DNA of 64,000 nt from Rhizobium sp. 16-449-1b. Its GTDB lineage: Bacteria; Pseudomonadota; Alphaproteobacteria; Rhizobiales; Rhizobiaceae. The stretch lies in NCBI RefSeq assembly GCF_017741935.1, contig NZ_JAGHMH010000017.1:43331-107330 (forward strand), written 5' to 3'. The position numbers were made by a program, and so were the translations under genes. Under the pieces are notes generated by a model. The model saw only the letters and a list, made by a program, of their open reading frames with translations, ran no database searches and had not been told where the DNA came from. Below, piece by piece: positions 36,382 through 44,477 of the stretch; positions within the stretch are counted from its first letter, which is position 1; each line of letters starts with the position of its first letter.

Positions 36382-36406
36382 CGCAACAATCAGAGCGAGT
36401 GTTGCG
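36382..36406. promoter_or_regulatory. Candidate operator of the XRE/PIN pair
   Basis: CGCAACA (36382-36388) and TGTTGCG (36400-36406) form an inverted repeat with an 11-bp spacer. It lies about 50 bp before the XRE start. Read leftward it overlaps a weak TTGTTG-17-TAATGT promoter. Repression by the HTH protein is the natural reading but is inferred. Confidence 0.4.
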
Positions 36407-36412
36407 ATTATC

Positions 36413-37780
36413 TCATGCCCGCTCGAATCCGCGCGCCACCTCCCAGTCCGTGATCCTGCGGTCATACTCCTCCTGCTCCCATTCCGCCGCGCGGGTATAG
36501 TGGTCGATGACGTCGTCGCCGAAAGCATTGCGCAGCATCTTGGACTTTGTCATTGCCGTGGTCGCGGCCCTGAGCGTACGCGGGATCTCACGCACCTTGC
36601 GCGCGCCATAGGCGTCGCCGACGAAGGGGGCTTCCAGCTCCATCTGGTTCTCGATCCCGTCGATCCCTGCTGCCAGCAGCGCGGCGAAGGCAAGATAGGG
36701 GTTGAGATCGGAGCCACCGACGCGGCATTCGATGCGGATCGCCTTGGTGCCGTCACCGCAGAGGCGATAGCCGGCCGTGCGGTTATCCTTGCTCCAGATC
36801 GCCTTGGTCGGCGCGAACGTGCCGGCCATGAAGCGCTTGTAGGAGTTGATGTAGGGCGCCAGGAAATAGGTGATCTCGCTGGCATGCGCGAGCAGGCCTG
36901 CGATGTAGTTTTCCATCAGCGGGGACATGCCGTACTTGCCCTTGTCGTCGGCAAACAGCGGCGTCTTGCCGTCGGCGCTCCACAGCGATTGATGGATGTG
37001 CGACGAGCTTCCGGCGGCGTTGTAATGCCACTTGGCGAGGAAGGTGATCGCCTTGCCCTTGGCCCAGGCGATTTCCTTGCAGCCGTTCTTGATGATCGAG
37101 TGACGGTCGGCCATGGCGAGCGCATCGGCGTAGCGCACGTTGATCTCTTCTTGGCCCGCGGAAGCCTCGCCCTTGGAGTTCTCGACGGGAATGCCGGCAC
37201 CCTGCAGCCCGGTGCGGATCGCCCGCATCACCTCTTCCTCCTTGGTGGTCTGGAAGATGTGATAGTCCTCGTTATAGGCGCTGGCGAGCTTGAGATTGCG
37301 ATAGCCGGATGCCTGCGCGGATTCATACGTCTGGTCGAACAGGAAGAATTCGAGCTCGGAGGCCATGAAGGCCTTCATGCCCATGTCTTCCAGCCGCTTG
37401 ACCTGCTTCTTCAGGATCGCGCGCGGCGAATGCGGCACTTCCTCGTGGGTGTGGTGATCGAGCAGGTCGCAGAGCACAAGTGCTGTCCCCTCGAGCCAGG
37501 GAATGCGCCTGAGCGTCGAGAGATCCGGCTTCATCGTATAGTCGCCGTAGCCCTTTTCCCAGCTGGTCGCCTTGTAACCAGAGACGGTCTCCATCTCCAT
37601 GTCGGTGGCAACGAGATAGTTGCAGCTGTGTGTTTCCTTCCAGGCGCTTTCGACGAAGTATTCGGCCTGGAAACGCTTGCCCATAAGCCGCCCCTGCATG
37701 TCGACCTGGCATGCCAGCACGGTATCGATGCGTCCGTCGGCAACGTCCTGCTTCAGATCGTCGAGAGTATAGATGCTCAT
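36413..37780 (-). CDS. Glutamine-synthetase-family gamma-glutamyl-amine ligase
   Basis: This 455-residue glutamine-synthetase-like enzyme belongs to the branch that joins glutamate to amines (PuuA, GlnA3/GlnA4, gamma-glutamylpolyamine or -ethanolamine ligases). Metal and ATP motifs are intact: ELEFFLFD, EEINVRYADALAMADRH, HIHQSLW, NRTAGYRLCG and RIECRVGGSDLNPYLA. The catalytic flap differs from true GlnA, as is normal in this branch. It has a GGAGG ribosome binding site. Neighbours are an APC permease upstream and, past the XRE/PIN pair, ALDH and an Fe-alcohol dehydrogenase. An alcohol dehydrogenase points to an amino alcohol, perhaps ethanolamine, rather than putrescine. The substrate is not proven. 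Confidence 0.9.
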   Translation of the reverse strand: MSIYTLDDLKQDVADGRIDTVLACQVDMQGRLMGKRFQAEYFVESAWKETHSCNYLVATDMEMETVSGYKATSWEKGYGDYTMKPDLSTLRRIPWLEGTALVLCDLLDHHTHEEVPHSPRAILKKQVKRLEDMGMKAFMASELEFFLFDQTYESAQASGYRNLKLASAYNEDYHIFQTTKEEEVMRAIRTGLQGAGIPVENSKGEASAGQEEINVRYADALAMADRHSIIKNGCKEIAWAKGKAITFLAKWHYNAAGSSSHIHQSLWSADGKTPLFADDKGKYGMSPLMENYIAGLLAHASEITYFLAPYINSYKRFMAGTFAPTKAIWSKDNRTAGYRLCGDGTKAIRIECRVGGSDLNPYLAFAALLAAGIDGIENQMELEAPFVGDAYGARKVREIPRTLRAATTAMTKSKMLRNAFGDDVIDHYTRAAEWEQEEYDRRITDWEVARGFERA

Positions 37781-37927
37781 ATGGACCTCCCCATAAATTT
37801 AAACTGAAATCGGGCCAACGAAACGGCATGCTCCGTGCGGCAATGCCGCGCCGGACTGCGCAGTCTAATGTCGGTCAACCGCAATGCAGGGCCGCCGGAC
37901 GCGGCCCCGCTTTCTTGGAAGAATATA

Positions 37928-39475
37928 TCAGCCTTCGCCGACAGCCTTTTCGGCAGCCGCGATCTCGGCCTGGCGGCGCGCAACTTCCTCGCCGATCGGC
38001 GGGCCCTTGAAGCGGCGGCTTTCGAAGCCGAACCACACGATCGCGGTCAGCACCAGGAAGCCGACGGTCACATAGAGCGCCGGGCCGTTCGGCGGCTGCA
38101 CGCCGAGAACGAAGATCAGGATCATCGCCAGGATGGTCAGTACCGAGAACAGTTTGTACATGCCCTCGCCGATGTTCCACGGACCCATCTTGTCCCACTT
38201 CGAAGTCCCCCACGCGAAGAGGCCGAGCGTGATCGGGATCGCGAAGGAGAAGAACAGGAAGATGACCGTGCACGAGACGACGATCGTGTAAACCGGCGTG
38301 TCACCGATCGAAACGAGCGAAGAGCCCCAGACGAAGAGCACCGAGAGGATCGATCCGGTCCAGATCGCCGAAACCGGCGTGCGGTACTTCGGGCTAACCT
38401 TGGCAAGCGCCTTGGAGGCCGGCAGGCCGCCGTCGCGCGAGAAGGCGAAGATCATGCGCGAAACGGAGGTGACGGTAGCAAGGCCGCACAGCCACTGGCA
38501 CACGAGGATCGCGAAGTAGAGGATATCCTTGACCGTCGCATTGACCTGCGTGTCCATCGCCCAGAAGAACACGTTCCAGCCCTGCTTGGCGGCGTCATCC
38601 ATGTTCGGCAGCATCAGCACGAACGAGCAAAGCATGATGTAGCCGAACAGCGCCGACCAGAGCACGGAAGAGACCATGCCGCGCGGAACGGAATGGGCGG
38701 CCTTGACCGTTTCTTCCGACGTATGCGCAGAAGCATCATAGCCGGTGATCGTGTAGATCGGCAAAAGCAGACCGAGCAGGAACACCCAGGTGCCCGACGT
38801 TGCCGGCCAGACATTGCCGCCAGCTTCACCGGAATAGTTGGCGAAGGTGAACAGGCGGCCGATCTCGTAGGACGGCGCGAAGTACAGGCACACGGCCGAC
38901 AGCGCGATCGCCGATGCGAAGATCAGGTAGCCCGAGAAGTCGGTGAGCTTAGCGGTCAGGCCGATACCCATGTGGTTCACGAGCGCTTGCGCGCCGGTGA
39001 TGATGACGAGGAACAGGATGCGCACCGTCGTCGTATCGGTCAGGCCGAAATAGGTCGTGCCGAACGAGCCCATGAAGAAGTAATAGGTGCCGACGTTGAT
39101 GGCGCCGAGAACCGTGACGAGGCCGAGCAGGTTGAACCATGCGGTCAGCCAGCCGGTGAAGCGGTTACCGAGGATCGAACCCCAGTGATAGAGGCCGCCT
39201 GCCGTCGGATAGGCCGAGCTGATCTGCGCCATGGCAACGGCGAACACCAGCGAGACGAAGCAACCGATCGGCCAGCCGATGCCGATTGCGGCACCGCCCG
39301 CGCCGGCCGTTGCCTGCGCCAGCGAATTGATACCACCGGAAAGAATGCAAATGATCGAGAATGAAACGGCAAAATTCGAAAACGAGCTCATGCGCCGTTC
39401 GAGTTCCTGGGCATAGCCCATGGAATGCAGGATGTGCACATCCTGCTTCTTGTCGAGTTCCGAATAATCGGACAT
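37928..39475 (-). CDS. APC-family amino acid/amine permease
   Basis: This 515-residue integral membrane protein has about twelve hydrophobic segments, matching the amino acid-polyamine-organocation superfamily (GABA-permease/ACT branch). The first helix reads FAVSFSIICILSGGIN, and GLYHWGSILGNR in loop 2 is typical of the ACT family. ATG 39475 is preferred over 39499 since GGGGGA lies 6 nt upstream. The gene is 147 bp upstream of the ligase gene on the same strand and likely imports the amine or amino alcohol that the ligase uses. The last 20 residues form a charged cytoplasmic tail. Confidence 0.9.
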   Translation of the reverse strand: MSDYSELDKKQDVHILHSMGYAQELERRMSSFSNFAVSFSIICILSGGINSLAQATAGAGGAAIGIGWPIGCFVSLVFAVAMAQISSAYPTAGGLYHWGSILGNRFTGWLTAWFNLLGLVTVLGAINVGTYYFFMGSFGTTYFGLTDTTTVRILFLVIITGAQALVNHMGIGLTAKLTDFSGYLIFASAIALSAVCLYFAPSYEIGRLFTFANYSGEAGGNVWPATSGTWVFLLGLLLPIYTITGYDASAHTSEETVKAAHSVPRGMVSSVLWSALFGYIMLCSFVLMLPNMDDAAKQGWNVFFWAMDTQVNATVKDILYFAILVCQWLCGLATVTSVSRMIFAFSRDGGLPASKALAKVSPKYRTPVSAIWTGSILSVLFVWGSSLVSIGDTPVYTIVVSCTVIFLFFSFAIPITLGLFAWGTSKWDKMGPWNIGEGMYKLFSVLTILAMILIFVLGVQPPNGPALYVTVGFLVLTAIVWFGFESRRFKGPPIGEEVARRQAEIAAAEKAVGEG

Positions 39476-39601
39476 GACGTCCCCCTGTTTAGCCATCAAC
39501 CGCGGAATTGCGGCTGATTATCCAGTGCCAAAGTGCCCGCGACGTTTTCGCCTGCGGGCGGATCGCAGTTAGACTGCTCCCTGGGGTCTTATCTTTCGTC
39601 T

Positions 39602-40372
39602 TCAGGCGTCCAGGCTCTGCTGGAGCAGCCTTGTCAGATAGCTGGCCATGACCCCTTGGCCAGCCGGGTCTGCGATGAGGTCGTTGCGGACCTCGATCAT
39701 TACATTGCGCAATCCGTTCGAAAGCCCGTGCAGGATCAGCGTATGCGTCACGCCGTCCAGGGGGCCGTAAGGCTCGTTGCGCTCAACTCTATAGTGCGTC
39801 GTCTCACCCGCAGCGGCAAGCATCGCATCCGCCAGACGGGTATCGTCGTCGTGCAGCACACCAACCTCGACCGCGCGCGTCTTTCCGTGGAAGACAGGCG
39901 TAAAGCTGTGGACGGTGACGATAACGGTCTCCTGTCCCCGCGCTTGGCGTTCACGAATGAGTGCGCGAATGGCGTCATGAAACGGGATGTACAGGGCCTC
40001 GGTACGCGCGGTCTTTTCCGCAGCACTCAAGCCCGCATTTCCCGGGATATCGTAGACCTCGCTTTTCTCAGGCATGGCGCCGGCCGATTCCGGCGGCCTG
40101 TTGCAATCGTAGATCAGGCGTGAAAACCGCTGGTGAACCAGCGTGGCATCGAGCGCCTCGGACATACCCCTGGCGACAGCAAGAGCGCCGGGATCCCAGG
40201 CAATGTGACTGTTGAGCGCCTCCTCGGAAAGACCAAGCGTTCCGAAGCTGGCAGGCAGAACCCGCGATGCATGTTCGCAGATGATAAGCACCGGGCTGGT
40301 GCCGTCTGGCCTTTCGACCGCGACGCACTCCCCTTCCCCTTTGCCAAGCACTTCCAACCGAGCAAGCACCAC
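39602..40372 (-). CDS. N-formylglutamate-amidohydrolase-family enzyme
   Basis: This 256-residue enzyme is of the HutG/DUF (N-formylglutamate amidohydrolase) zinc-peptidase-like family. ICEHASRVLPA near the N-terminus and DCNRPPES with VHSFTPVFHGK in the middle are the family motifs and supply metal-site Glu/His. Histidine-degradation partners (hutU, hutH) are absent. With the ligase cluster downstream it may hydrolyse a gamma-glutamyl or N-acyl-glutamate amide, freeing glutamate. It starts with GTG at 40372. It is first in a leftward set with a 126-bp gap to the permease gene and divergent from the RpiR regulator. Confidence 0.86.
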   Translation of the reverse strand: MVLARLEVLGKGEGECVAVERPDGTSPVLIICEHASRVLPASFGTLGLSEEALNSHIAWDPGALAVARGMSEALDATLVHQRFSRLIYDCNRPPESAGAMPEKSEVYDIPGNAGLSAAEKTARTEALYIPFHDAIRALIRERQARGQETVIVTVHSFTPVFHGKTRAVEVGVLHDDDTRLADAMLAAAGETTHYRVERNEPYGPLDGVTHTLILHGLSNGLRNVMIEVRNDLIADPAGQGVMASYLTRLLQQSLDA

Positions 40373-40475
40373 AGTCGCTCCACCACAACTGTTAATAAAA
40401 TACTTATAAGAAAAGAATTCTTCAGCTTTCCATAAGTGTCAAGCACACACTGAAAAAATCTTTTCATGACAGTGG

Positions 40476-40504
40476 TTGACATGGATTGTGACAGCGTTGT
40501 TAAC
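40476..40504 (+). promoter_or_regulatory. Candidate sigma70 promoter of the RpiR gene
   Basis: A perfect TTGACA at 40476-40481, a 17-bp spacer, then GTTAAC at 40499-40504 read toward the RpiR start at 40552. Three TGACA pentamers (40467, 40477, 40489) lie in this segment and could be regulator half-sites. Confidence 0.45.
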
Positions 40505-40551
40505 TTTGAGTGGGAAAGTGGCACAAGACCAATCCCGGGGAGCAAGATCGC

Positions 40552-41424
40552 GTGACCGTTGCGTCGAAGACAGTTTCGGACGTAATCCACTCGCATTTTG
40601 GCGTGCTCACGCGCGCCGAAAAGCAGCTGGCTGAAAGTCTGTTGGACAACTACCCTGTCTCAGGACTGGGGAGCATCACGACGATCGCCGAAAACGCCGG
40701 CGTATCGACCCCGACGGTCGTGCGCATGGTCCAGAAACTCGGTTTCAAGGGCTATCCGGATTTCCAAGCGCATCTGCACCAGGAGGTCGAGGCGACGATC
40801 TCCAATCCTATCGCCAAGCATGACCGCTGGGCGTCCAACGCGCCAGGAACTCACATCCTCAACCGTTTCGCCGACGCCATCATCGACAATCTGCGCCAGA
40901 CGCTGACCGGTCTCGATACCGCGACCTTCGATAGCGTCGCGACCCTTCTGTCGGACCGCAAGCGCAACCTCTATTTCGTCGGCGGCCGCATCACCGGCGC
41001 GCTGGCCGAATATTTCTTCACGCATATGCAGGTCATTCGCCCCAATACCGCGCTTCTCTCGGCCAATTCCAGCAGCTGGCCGCAATATGTCCTGAACATG
41101 AACCCCGGCGACCTGCTGATCATCTTCGACATCAGACGCTACGAGCAGGAGCTCGTCAGCCTCGCCACCGCCGCCAAGAACAGCGGCGCCGAGATCATCA
41201 TCTTCACCGACCAGTGGGCCTCTCCCGCCGCGAAGCTGGCACGCCATACGTTTCGCGTGCAGATCGAGGCGCCGTCGGCATGGGACAGCTCCGTCGTCAC
41301 CCTTTTCATCGTCGAGGCGCTGATCGAAGCGGTTCAGAACTCGACATGGGACGAGACGAAGGAGCGCATGAAAACGCTGGAAGGCCTTTTCGAACAGACG
41401 CGGCTCTTCCGCAAACTTGGTTAG
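40552..41424 (+). CDS. RpiR/MurR-family transcription regulator
   Basis: This 290-residue regulator has an N-terminal HTH_6 domain (about residues 30-80, with STPTVVRMVQKLGFKGYPDF) and a C-terminal sugar-isomerase (SIS) domain of about 130 residues around 120-250. These proteins normally sense phosphosugars, but members in rhizobia also govern amine and amino-acid genes. Start GTG 40552 follows GGGGAGC; the longer frame from 40510 is less plausible. It is divergent from the N-formylglutamate-amidohydrolase gene and 180 bp upstream of the ABC importer genes on its own strand. It may control either or both. Ligand unknown. Confidence 0.9.
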   Translation: MTVASKTVSDVIHSHFGVLTRAEKQLAESLLDNYPVSGLGSITTIAENAGVSTPTVVRMVQKLGFKGYPDFQAHLHQEVEATISNPIAKHDRWASNAPGTHILNRFADAIIDNLRQTLTGLDTATFDSVATLLSDRKRNLYFVGGRITGALAEYFFTHMQVIRPNTALLSANSSSWPQYVLNMNPGDLLIIFDIRRYEQELVSLATAAKNSGAEIIIFTDQWASPAAKLARHTFRVQIEAPSAWDSSVVTLFIVEALIEAVQNSTWDETKERMKTLEGLFEQTRLFRKLG

Positions 41425-41603
41425 GAGGGACAATTACGACAGCGAAGATGTAACGGGTGGAAAACAAGGACGTGTCGCAATCGAAACATCCTTGCCAAAC
41501 GCCCGCGATACAAAGAAAAAATAGCGTCATCCAACTGTCACACAAGCTTCACGTAACGTCAGTAACAGCATCGTCGGACACTGAAACCCGAAGGAGAACA
41601 ACA

Positions 41604-42707
41604 GTGATCTCTAATCTTTCTCGACTGCTCTCGCTCTCTACAGCAATTGTTGTGGCTTCAACCGCAATTGCTGCCGCAGAGCCAAGCGCTGAACTCATCG
41701 CCGCCGCCAAGAAGGAAGGCACGCTGACCACGATCGCTCTCCCGCACGACTGGTGCGGCTATGGCGACGTCATTGCCGGCTTCAAGGCGAAGTATGGTCT
41801 GGAAGTGAACGAACTGAACCCGGACGCTGGTTCGGGCGACGAAATCGAAGCCATCAAGGCCAACAAGGGCAACACCGGCCCGCAGGCTCCTGACGTCATC
41901 GACGTCGGCCTCTCCTTCGGCCCGACCGCAAAGGCCGACGGCCTGATCCAGGCTTACAAGGTTTCGACCTGGGATTCGATCCCTGACAGCGCCAAGGATG
42001 CCGACGGCTTCTGGTACGGCGATTACTACGGCGTTCTCTCCTTCGTCGTGAACACCGACATCGTCAAGGAAGTGCCGAAGGACTGGGCTGACCTGAAGAA
42101 GTCGGACTACGCCAACAGCGTTGCTCTCGCCGGTGACCCGCGCGCGTCCAACCAGGCCGTTCAGGCTGTTTACGCTGCCGGCATCGCTGCTGGTGAAAAG
42201 GACGCGACCAAGGCTGGTGAAGCCGGTCTTGCCTTCTTCGGCGAACTCAACAAGGCAGGCAACCTCGTTCCTGTCATCGGCAAGTCCGCTTCGCTGGCAC
42301 AGGGCTCGACCCCGATCGTCATCGCATGGGACTACAACGGCCTGTCCTGGCGCGATACGCTGAAGGGCAACCCGCCGGTTGAAGTCGTCGTTCCGGCATC
42401 GGGCGTCAACGCCGGCGTTTACGTCCAGGCGATCTCCGCTTTCGCTCCGCACCCGAACGCTGCCAAGCTCTGGATGGAATATCTCTATTCGGACGAAGGT
42501 CAGCTCGGCTACCTGAAGGGCTATTGCCACCCGATCCGCTTCAACGATCTGGCGAAGAACAAGAAGATCCCGCAGGACCTTCTCGACAAGCTGCCGCCGG
42601 CTGCCGCCTATGAAAAGGCTGTCTTCCCGACGCTCGAAGAGCAGGAAGCCGGCAAGACCGCTATCACCGGCAAGTGGGATAGCGTCGTCGGCGCCAACGT
42701 CCAGTAA
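41604..42707 (+). CDS. ABC transporter periplasmic substrate-binding protein
   Basis: This is a 367-residue binding protein of the ferric-iron/spermidine/putrescine type. GTG 41604 (AAGGAGAACAACA upstream) starts a signal peptide cut near AIAAA-EPS (residue 24). VIDVGLSFGPTAKADGLIQAY and FWYGDYYGVLSFVVNTDIV match the venus-flytrap core of this family. AEKWMEY-type (AAKLWMEYLYSDEGQLGYLKGY) near the C-terminus is also typical. The operon of binding protein, two permeases and ATPase is complete. A stem-loop lies directly after this gene. The substrate cannot be stated; the amine-catabolism genes across the regulator suggest an amine or amino acid but do not prove it. Confidence 0.92.
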   Translation: MISNLSRLLSLSTAIVVASTAIAAAEPSAELIAAAKKEGTLTTIALPHDWCGYGDVIAGFKAKYGLEVNELNPDAGSGDEIEAIKANKGNTGPQAPDVIDVGLSFGPTAKADGLIQAYKVSTWDSIPDSAKDADGFWYGDYYGVLSFVVNTDIVKEVPKDWADLKKSDYANSVALAGDPRASNQAVQAVYAAGIAAGEKDATKAGEAGLAFFGELNKAGNLVPVIGKSASLAQGSTPIVIAWDYNGLSWRDTLKGNPPVEVVVPASGVNAGVYVQAISAFAPHPNAAKLWMEYLYSDEGQLGYLKGYCHPIRFNDLAKNKKIPQDLLDKLPPAAAYEKAVFPTLEEQEAGKTAITGKWDSVVGANVQ

Positions 42708-42722
42708 TACAGCATGAAACCG

Positions 42723-42752
42723 GCCTCCCCGTCTTATCGCGGGGAGGCTTTT
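42723..42752 (+). terminator. Stem-loop after the binding-protein gene (attenuator or mRNA stabiliser)
   Basis: GCCTCCCCG (42723-42731) pairs with CGGGGAGGC (42740-42748) and is followed by TTTT. It lies inside the operon, between binding-protein and permease genes. Such elements raise binding-protein mRNA relative to the permeases by partial termination or by blocking 3' decay. Confidence 0.65.
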
Positions 42753-42784
42753 GCCCCTCCGACGCCGCAAGAAGAGCTTTTTCA

Positions 42785-43681
42785 ATGAGCACTGTTTCGA
42801 CGACGCCCGTGGTGAGCACGGCCCCGCTGATCACCAAGGACCGCGTGATCGACTGGCTCGGCATTACACCCTTCATTATTTTTGCCCTGCTTTTTCTTAT
42901 TATTCCCACGCTCTACCTTGTGGTCGGCGCCTTTTTGACGCCCGAGGGTAATTTCACGCTGAAGAACATCGGGGATCTCTTCACCCCGTCGATCCTCAGC
43001 GCCTACTGGATCAGTATCCGCGTCTCGGTCGCCTCGGCACTCGGCGGCGCGCTGATCGGCTTCTTCCTCGCCTGGGCCGTGGTGCTCGGCGGCCTGCCCA
43101 CATCGGTGCGCTCGACGCTGTTGACCTTCTCCGGCGTCGCCTCGAATTTCGCGGGCATCCCGCTCGCCTTCTCGTTCCTGGCAACCCTTGGCCGCACCGG
43201 CCTCGTGACGGTTTTCCTGAGGGACTGGTTCGGCTTCAACCTCTACGGCACCGGCTTCAACCTGCTCTCCTTCTTCGGCCTCACCATCACCTACATGTAC
43301 TTCCAGATCCCGCTGATGGTGCTGATCCTGACGCCGGCGCTCGACGGCATGAAGAAGGAATGGCGTGAAGCGGCCGAAATCCTCGGCGCCAGCAATCTGC
43401 AATATTGGACCAAGGTCGCCCTGCCGATCCTCTGGCCAAGCCTTCTCGGCACGACGCTGCTGCTCTTCGCAAACGCCTTCGGCGCCATCGCGACGGCCTA
43501 TGCGCTGACCGGTTCCTCGCTCAACATCGTCCCGATCCTGCTCTACGCGCAGATCCGCGGCGACGTCCTTCACAATGCGAACCTCGGCTATGCGATTGCG
43601 CTCGGCATGATCGTCATCACCGGCGTGTCCAACATCCTCTATCTCATGCTGCGCATGCGCGCTGAACGGTGGCAGAAATGA
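42785..43681 (+). CDS. ABC transporter permease
   Basis: This 298-residue inner-membrane permease has six predicted membrane segments, of the PotB/AfuB type. The EAA loop that docks to the ATPase is at WREAAEILGASNLQYWTKVALPILWP. The N-terminal 25 residues are cytoplasmic and non-conserved. Its stop overlaps the start of the second permease by 4 nt (ATGA), so they are coupled. The gene follows the binding-protein gene with a 77-bp gap that holds the stem-loop at 42723-42752. Confidence 0.92.
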   Translation: MSTVSTTPVVSTAPLITKDRVIDWLGITPFIIFALLFLIIPTLYLVVGAFLTPEGNFTLKNIGDLFTPSILSAYWISIRVSVASALGGALIGFFLAWAVVLGGLPTSVRSTLLTFSGVASNFAGIPLAFSFLATLGRTGLVTVFLRDWFGFNLYGTGFNLLSFFGLTITYMYFQIPLMVLILTPALDGMKKEWREAAEILGASNLQYWTKVALPILWPSLLGTTLLLFANAFGAIATAYALTGSSLNIVPILLYAQIRGDVLHNANLGYAIALGMIVITGVSNILYLMLRMRAERWQK

Positions 43682-44466
43682 AGGCTCAAAAACTCGGCGC
43701 CTGGATCGCCATCGCCATCGGCGCGACCTATTTCATCGTGCCTCTGCTCGGAACCATCGAGTTCTCGCTGCGCATGCGCCGCGATGCCTACAGTTTCGAC
43801 GCCTACCTCTCGGTCTTCTCCGATGAGCGCTTCCGCGCCACCTTCGGCTATTCGATGATGATGGCGCTTCTGACCATCGTCTTCGGCATGCTGCTGATCG
43901 TGCCGACGGCTTATTGGGTGCGCCTGCGCATGCCGCAGATGCGCCAGGTGGTCGAGTTCATCACGCTGCTGCCGCTGGTCATCCCGGCCATCGTCATCGT
44001 CTTCGGCTATCTGAGGATGTATAATTCATCCTCCTACCTGCCGATGACCGGCTCGACGACCGGCACCAACATCCTGCTCGTCTTCTCCTACATCACACTC
44101 TCCCTGCCCTACATGTACCGCTCCGTCGATACCGCCATGCGCGCCATCGACGTCAGAACGCTGACAGAAGCCGCCCAGAGCCTCGGCGCCAGCTGGTGGA
44201 CGATCATGTTCAAGTGCATCTTCCCGAACGTGATGAGCGGCATCCTCTCCGGCGCCTTCATCACGCTGGCGATCGTCATGGGCGAGTTCACCTTCGCGGC
44301 GCTTCTGAGCCGCCCGGCCTTCGGCCCCTACCTGCAGCTGGTCGGCGCCAACAGGGCCTATGAGCCCTCGGCGCTCGCCGTGATCGCATTCTCCATCACC
44401 TGGCTCAGCATGGGCCTGCTCAATCTCGTCTCGCGCATCGGCAGATCCCGCCCGGCCAAGGCTTAA
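43678..44466 (+). CDS. ABC transporter permease
   Basis: This is the second permease of the importer, 262 residues with six membrane segments. The EAA-type loop reads LTEAAQSLGASWWTIMFKCIFPN. The start ATG 43678 overlaps the previous stop (ATGA); the longer frame from 43669 is less likely. FAALLSRPAFGPYLQLVGANRAYEP near the end is typical of PotC-type subunits. It would pair with the preceding permease and the ATPase 11 bp downstream. Confidence 0.92.
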   Translation: MKAQKLGAWIAIAIGATYFIVPLLGTIEFSLRMRRDAYSFDAYLSVFSDERFRATFGYSMMMALLTIVFGMLLIVPTAYWVRLRMPQMRQVVEFITLLPLVIPAIVIVFGYLRMYNSSSYLPMTGSTTGTNILLVFSYITLSLPYMYRSVDTAMRAIDVRTLTEAAQSLGASWWTIMFKCIFPNVMSGILSGAFITLAIVMGEFTFAALLSRPAFGPYLQLVGANRAYEPSALAVIAFSITWLSMGLLNLVSRIGRSRPAKA

Positions 44467-44477
44467 GGTATTTCGAC

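Noticed and set aside
39602..40372. Histidine utilisation (hut) locus
   Set aside because: No hutH, hutU or hutI genes are present. Only the one family member is.
40510..40551. N-terminal extension of the RpiR regulator
   Set aside because: GTG 40552 has the better ribosome binding site and the first 14 residues are not family-like.
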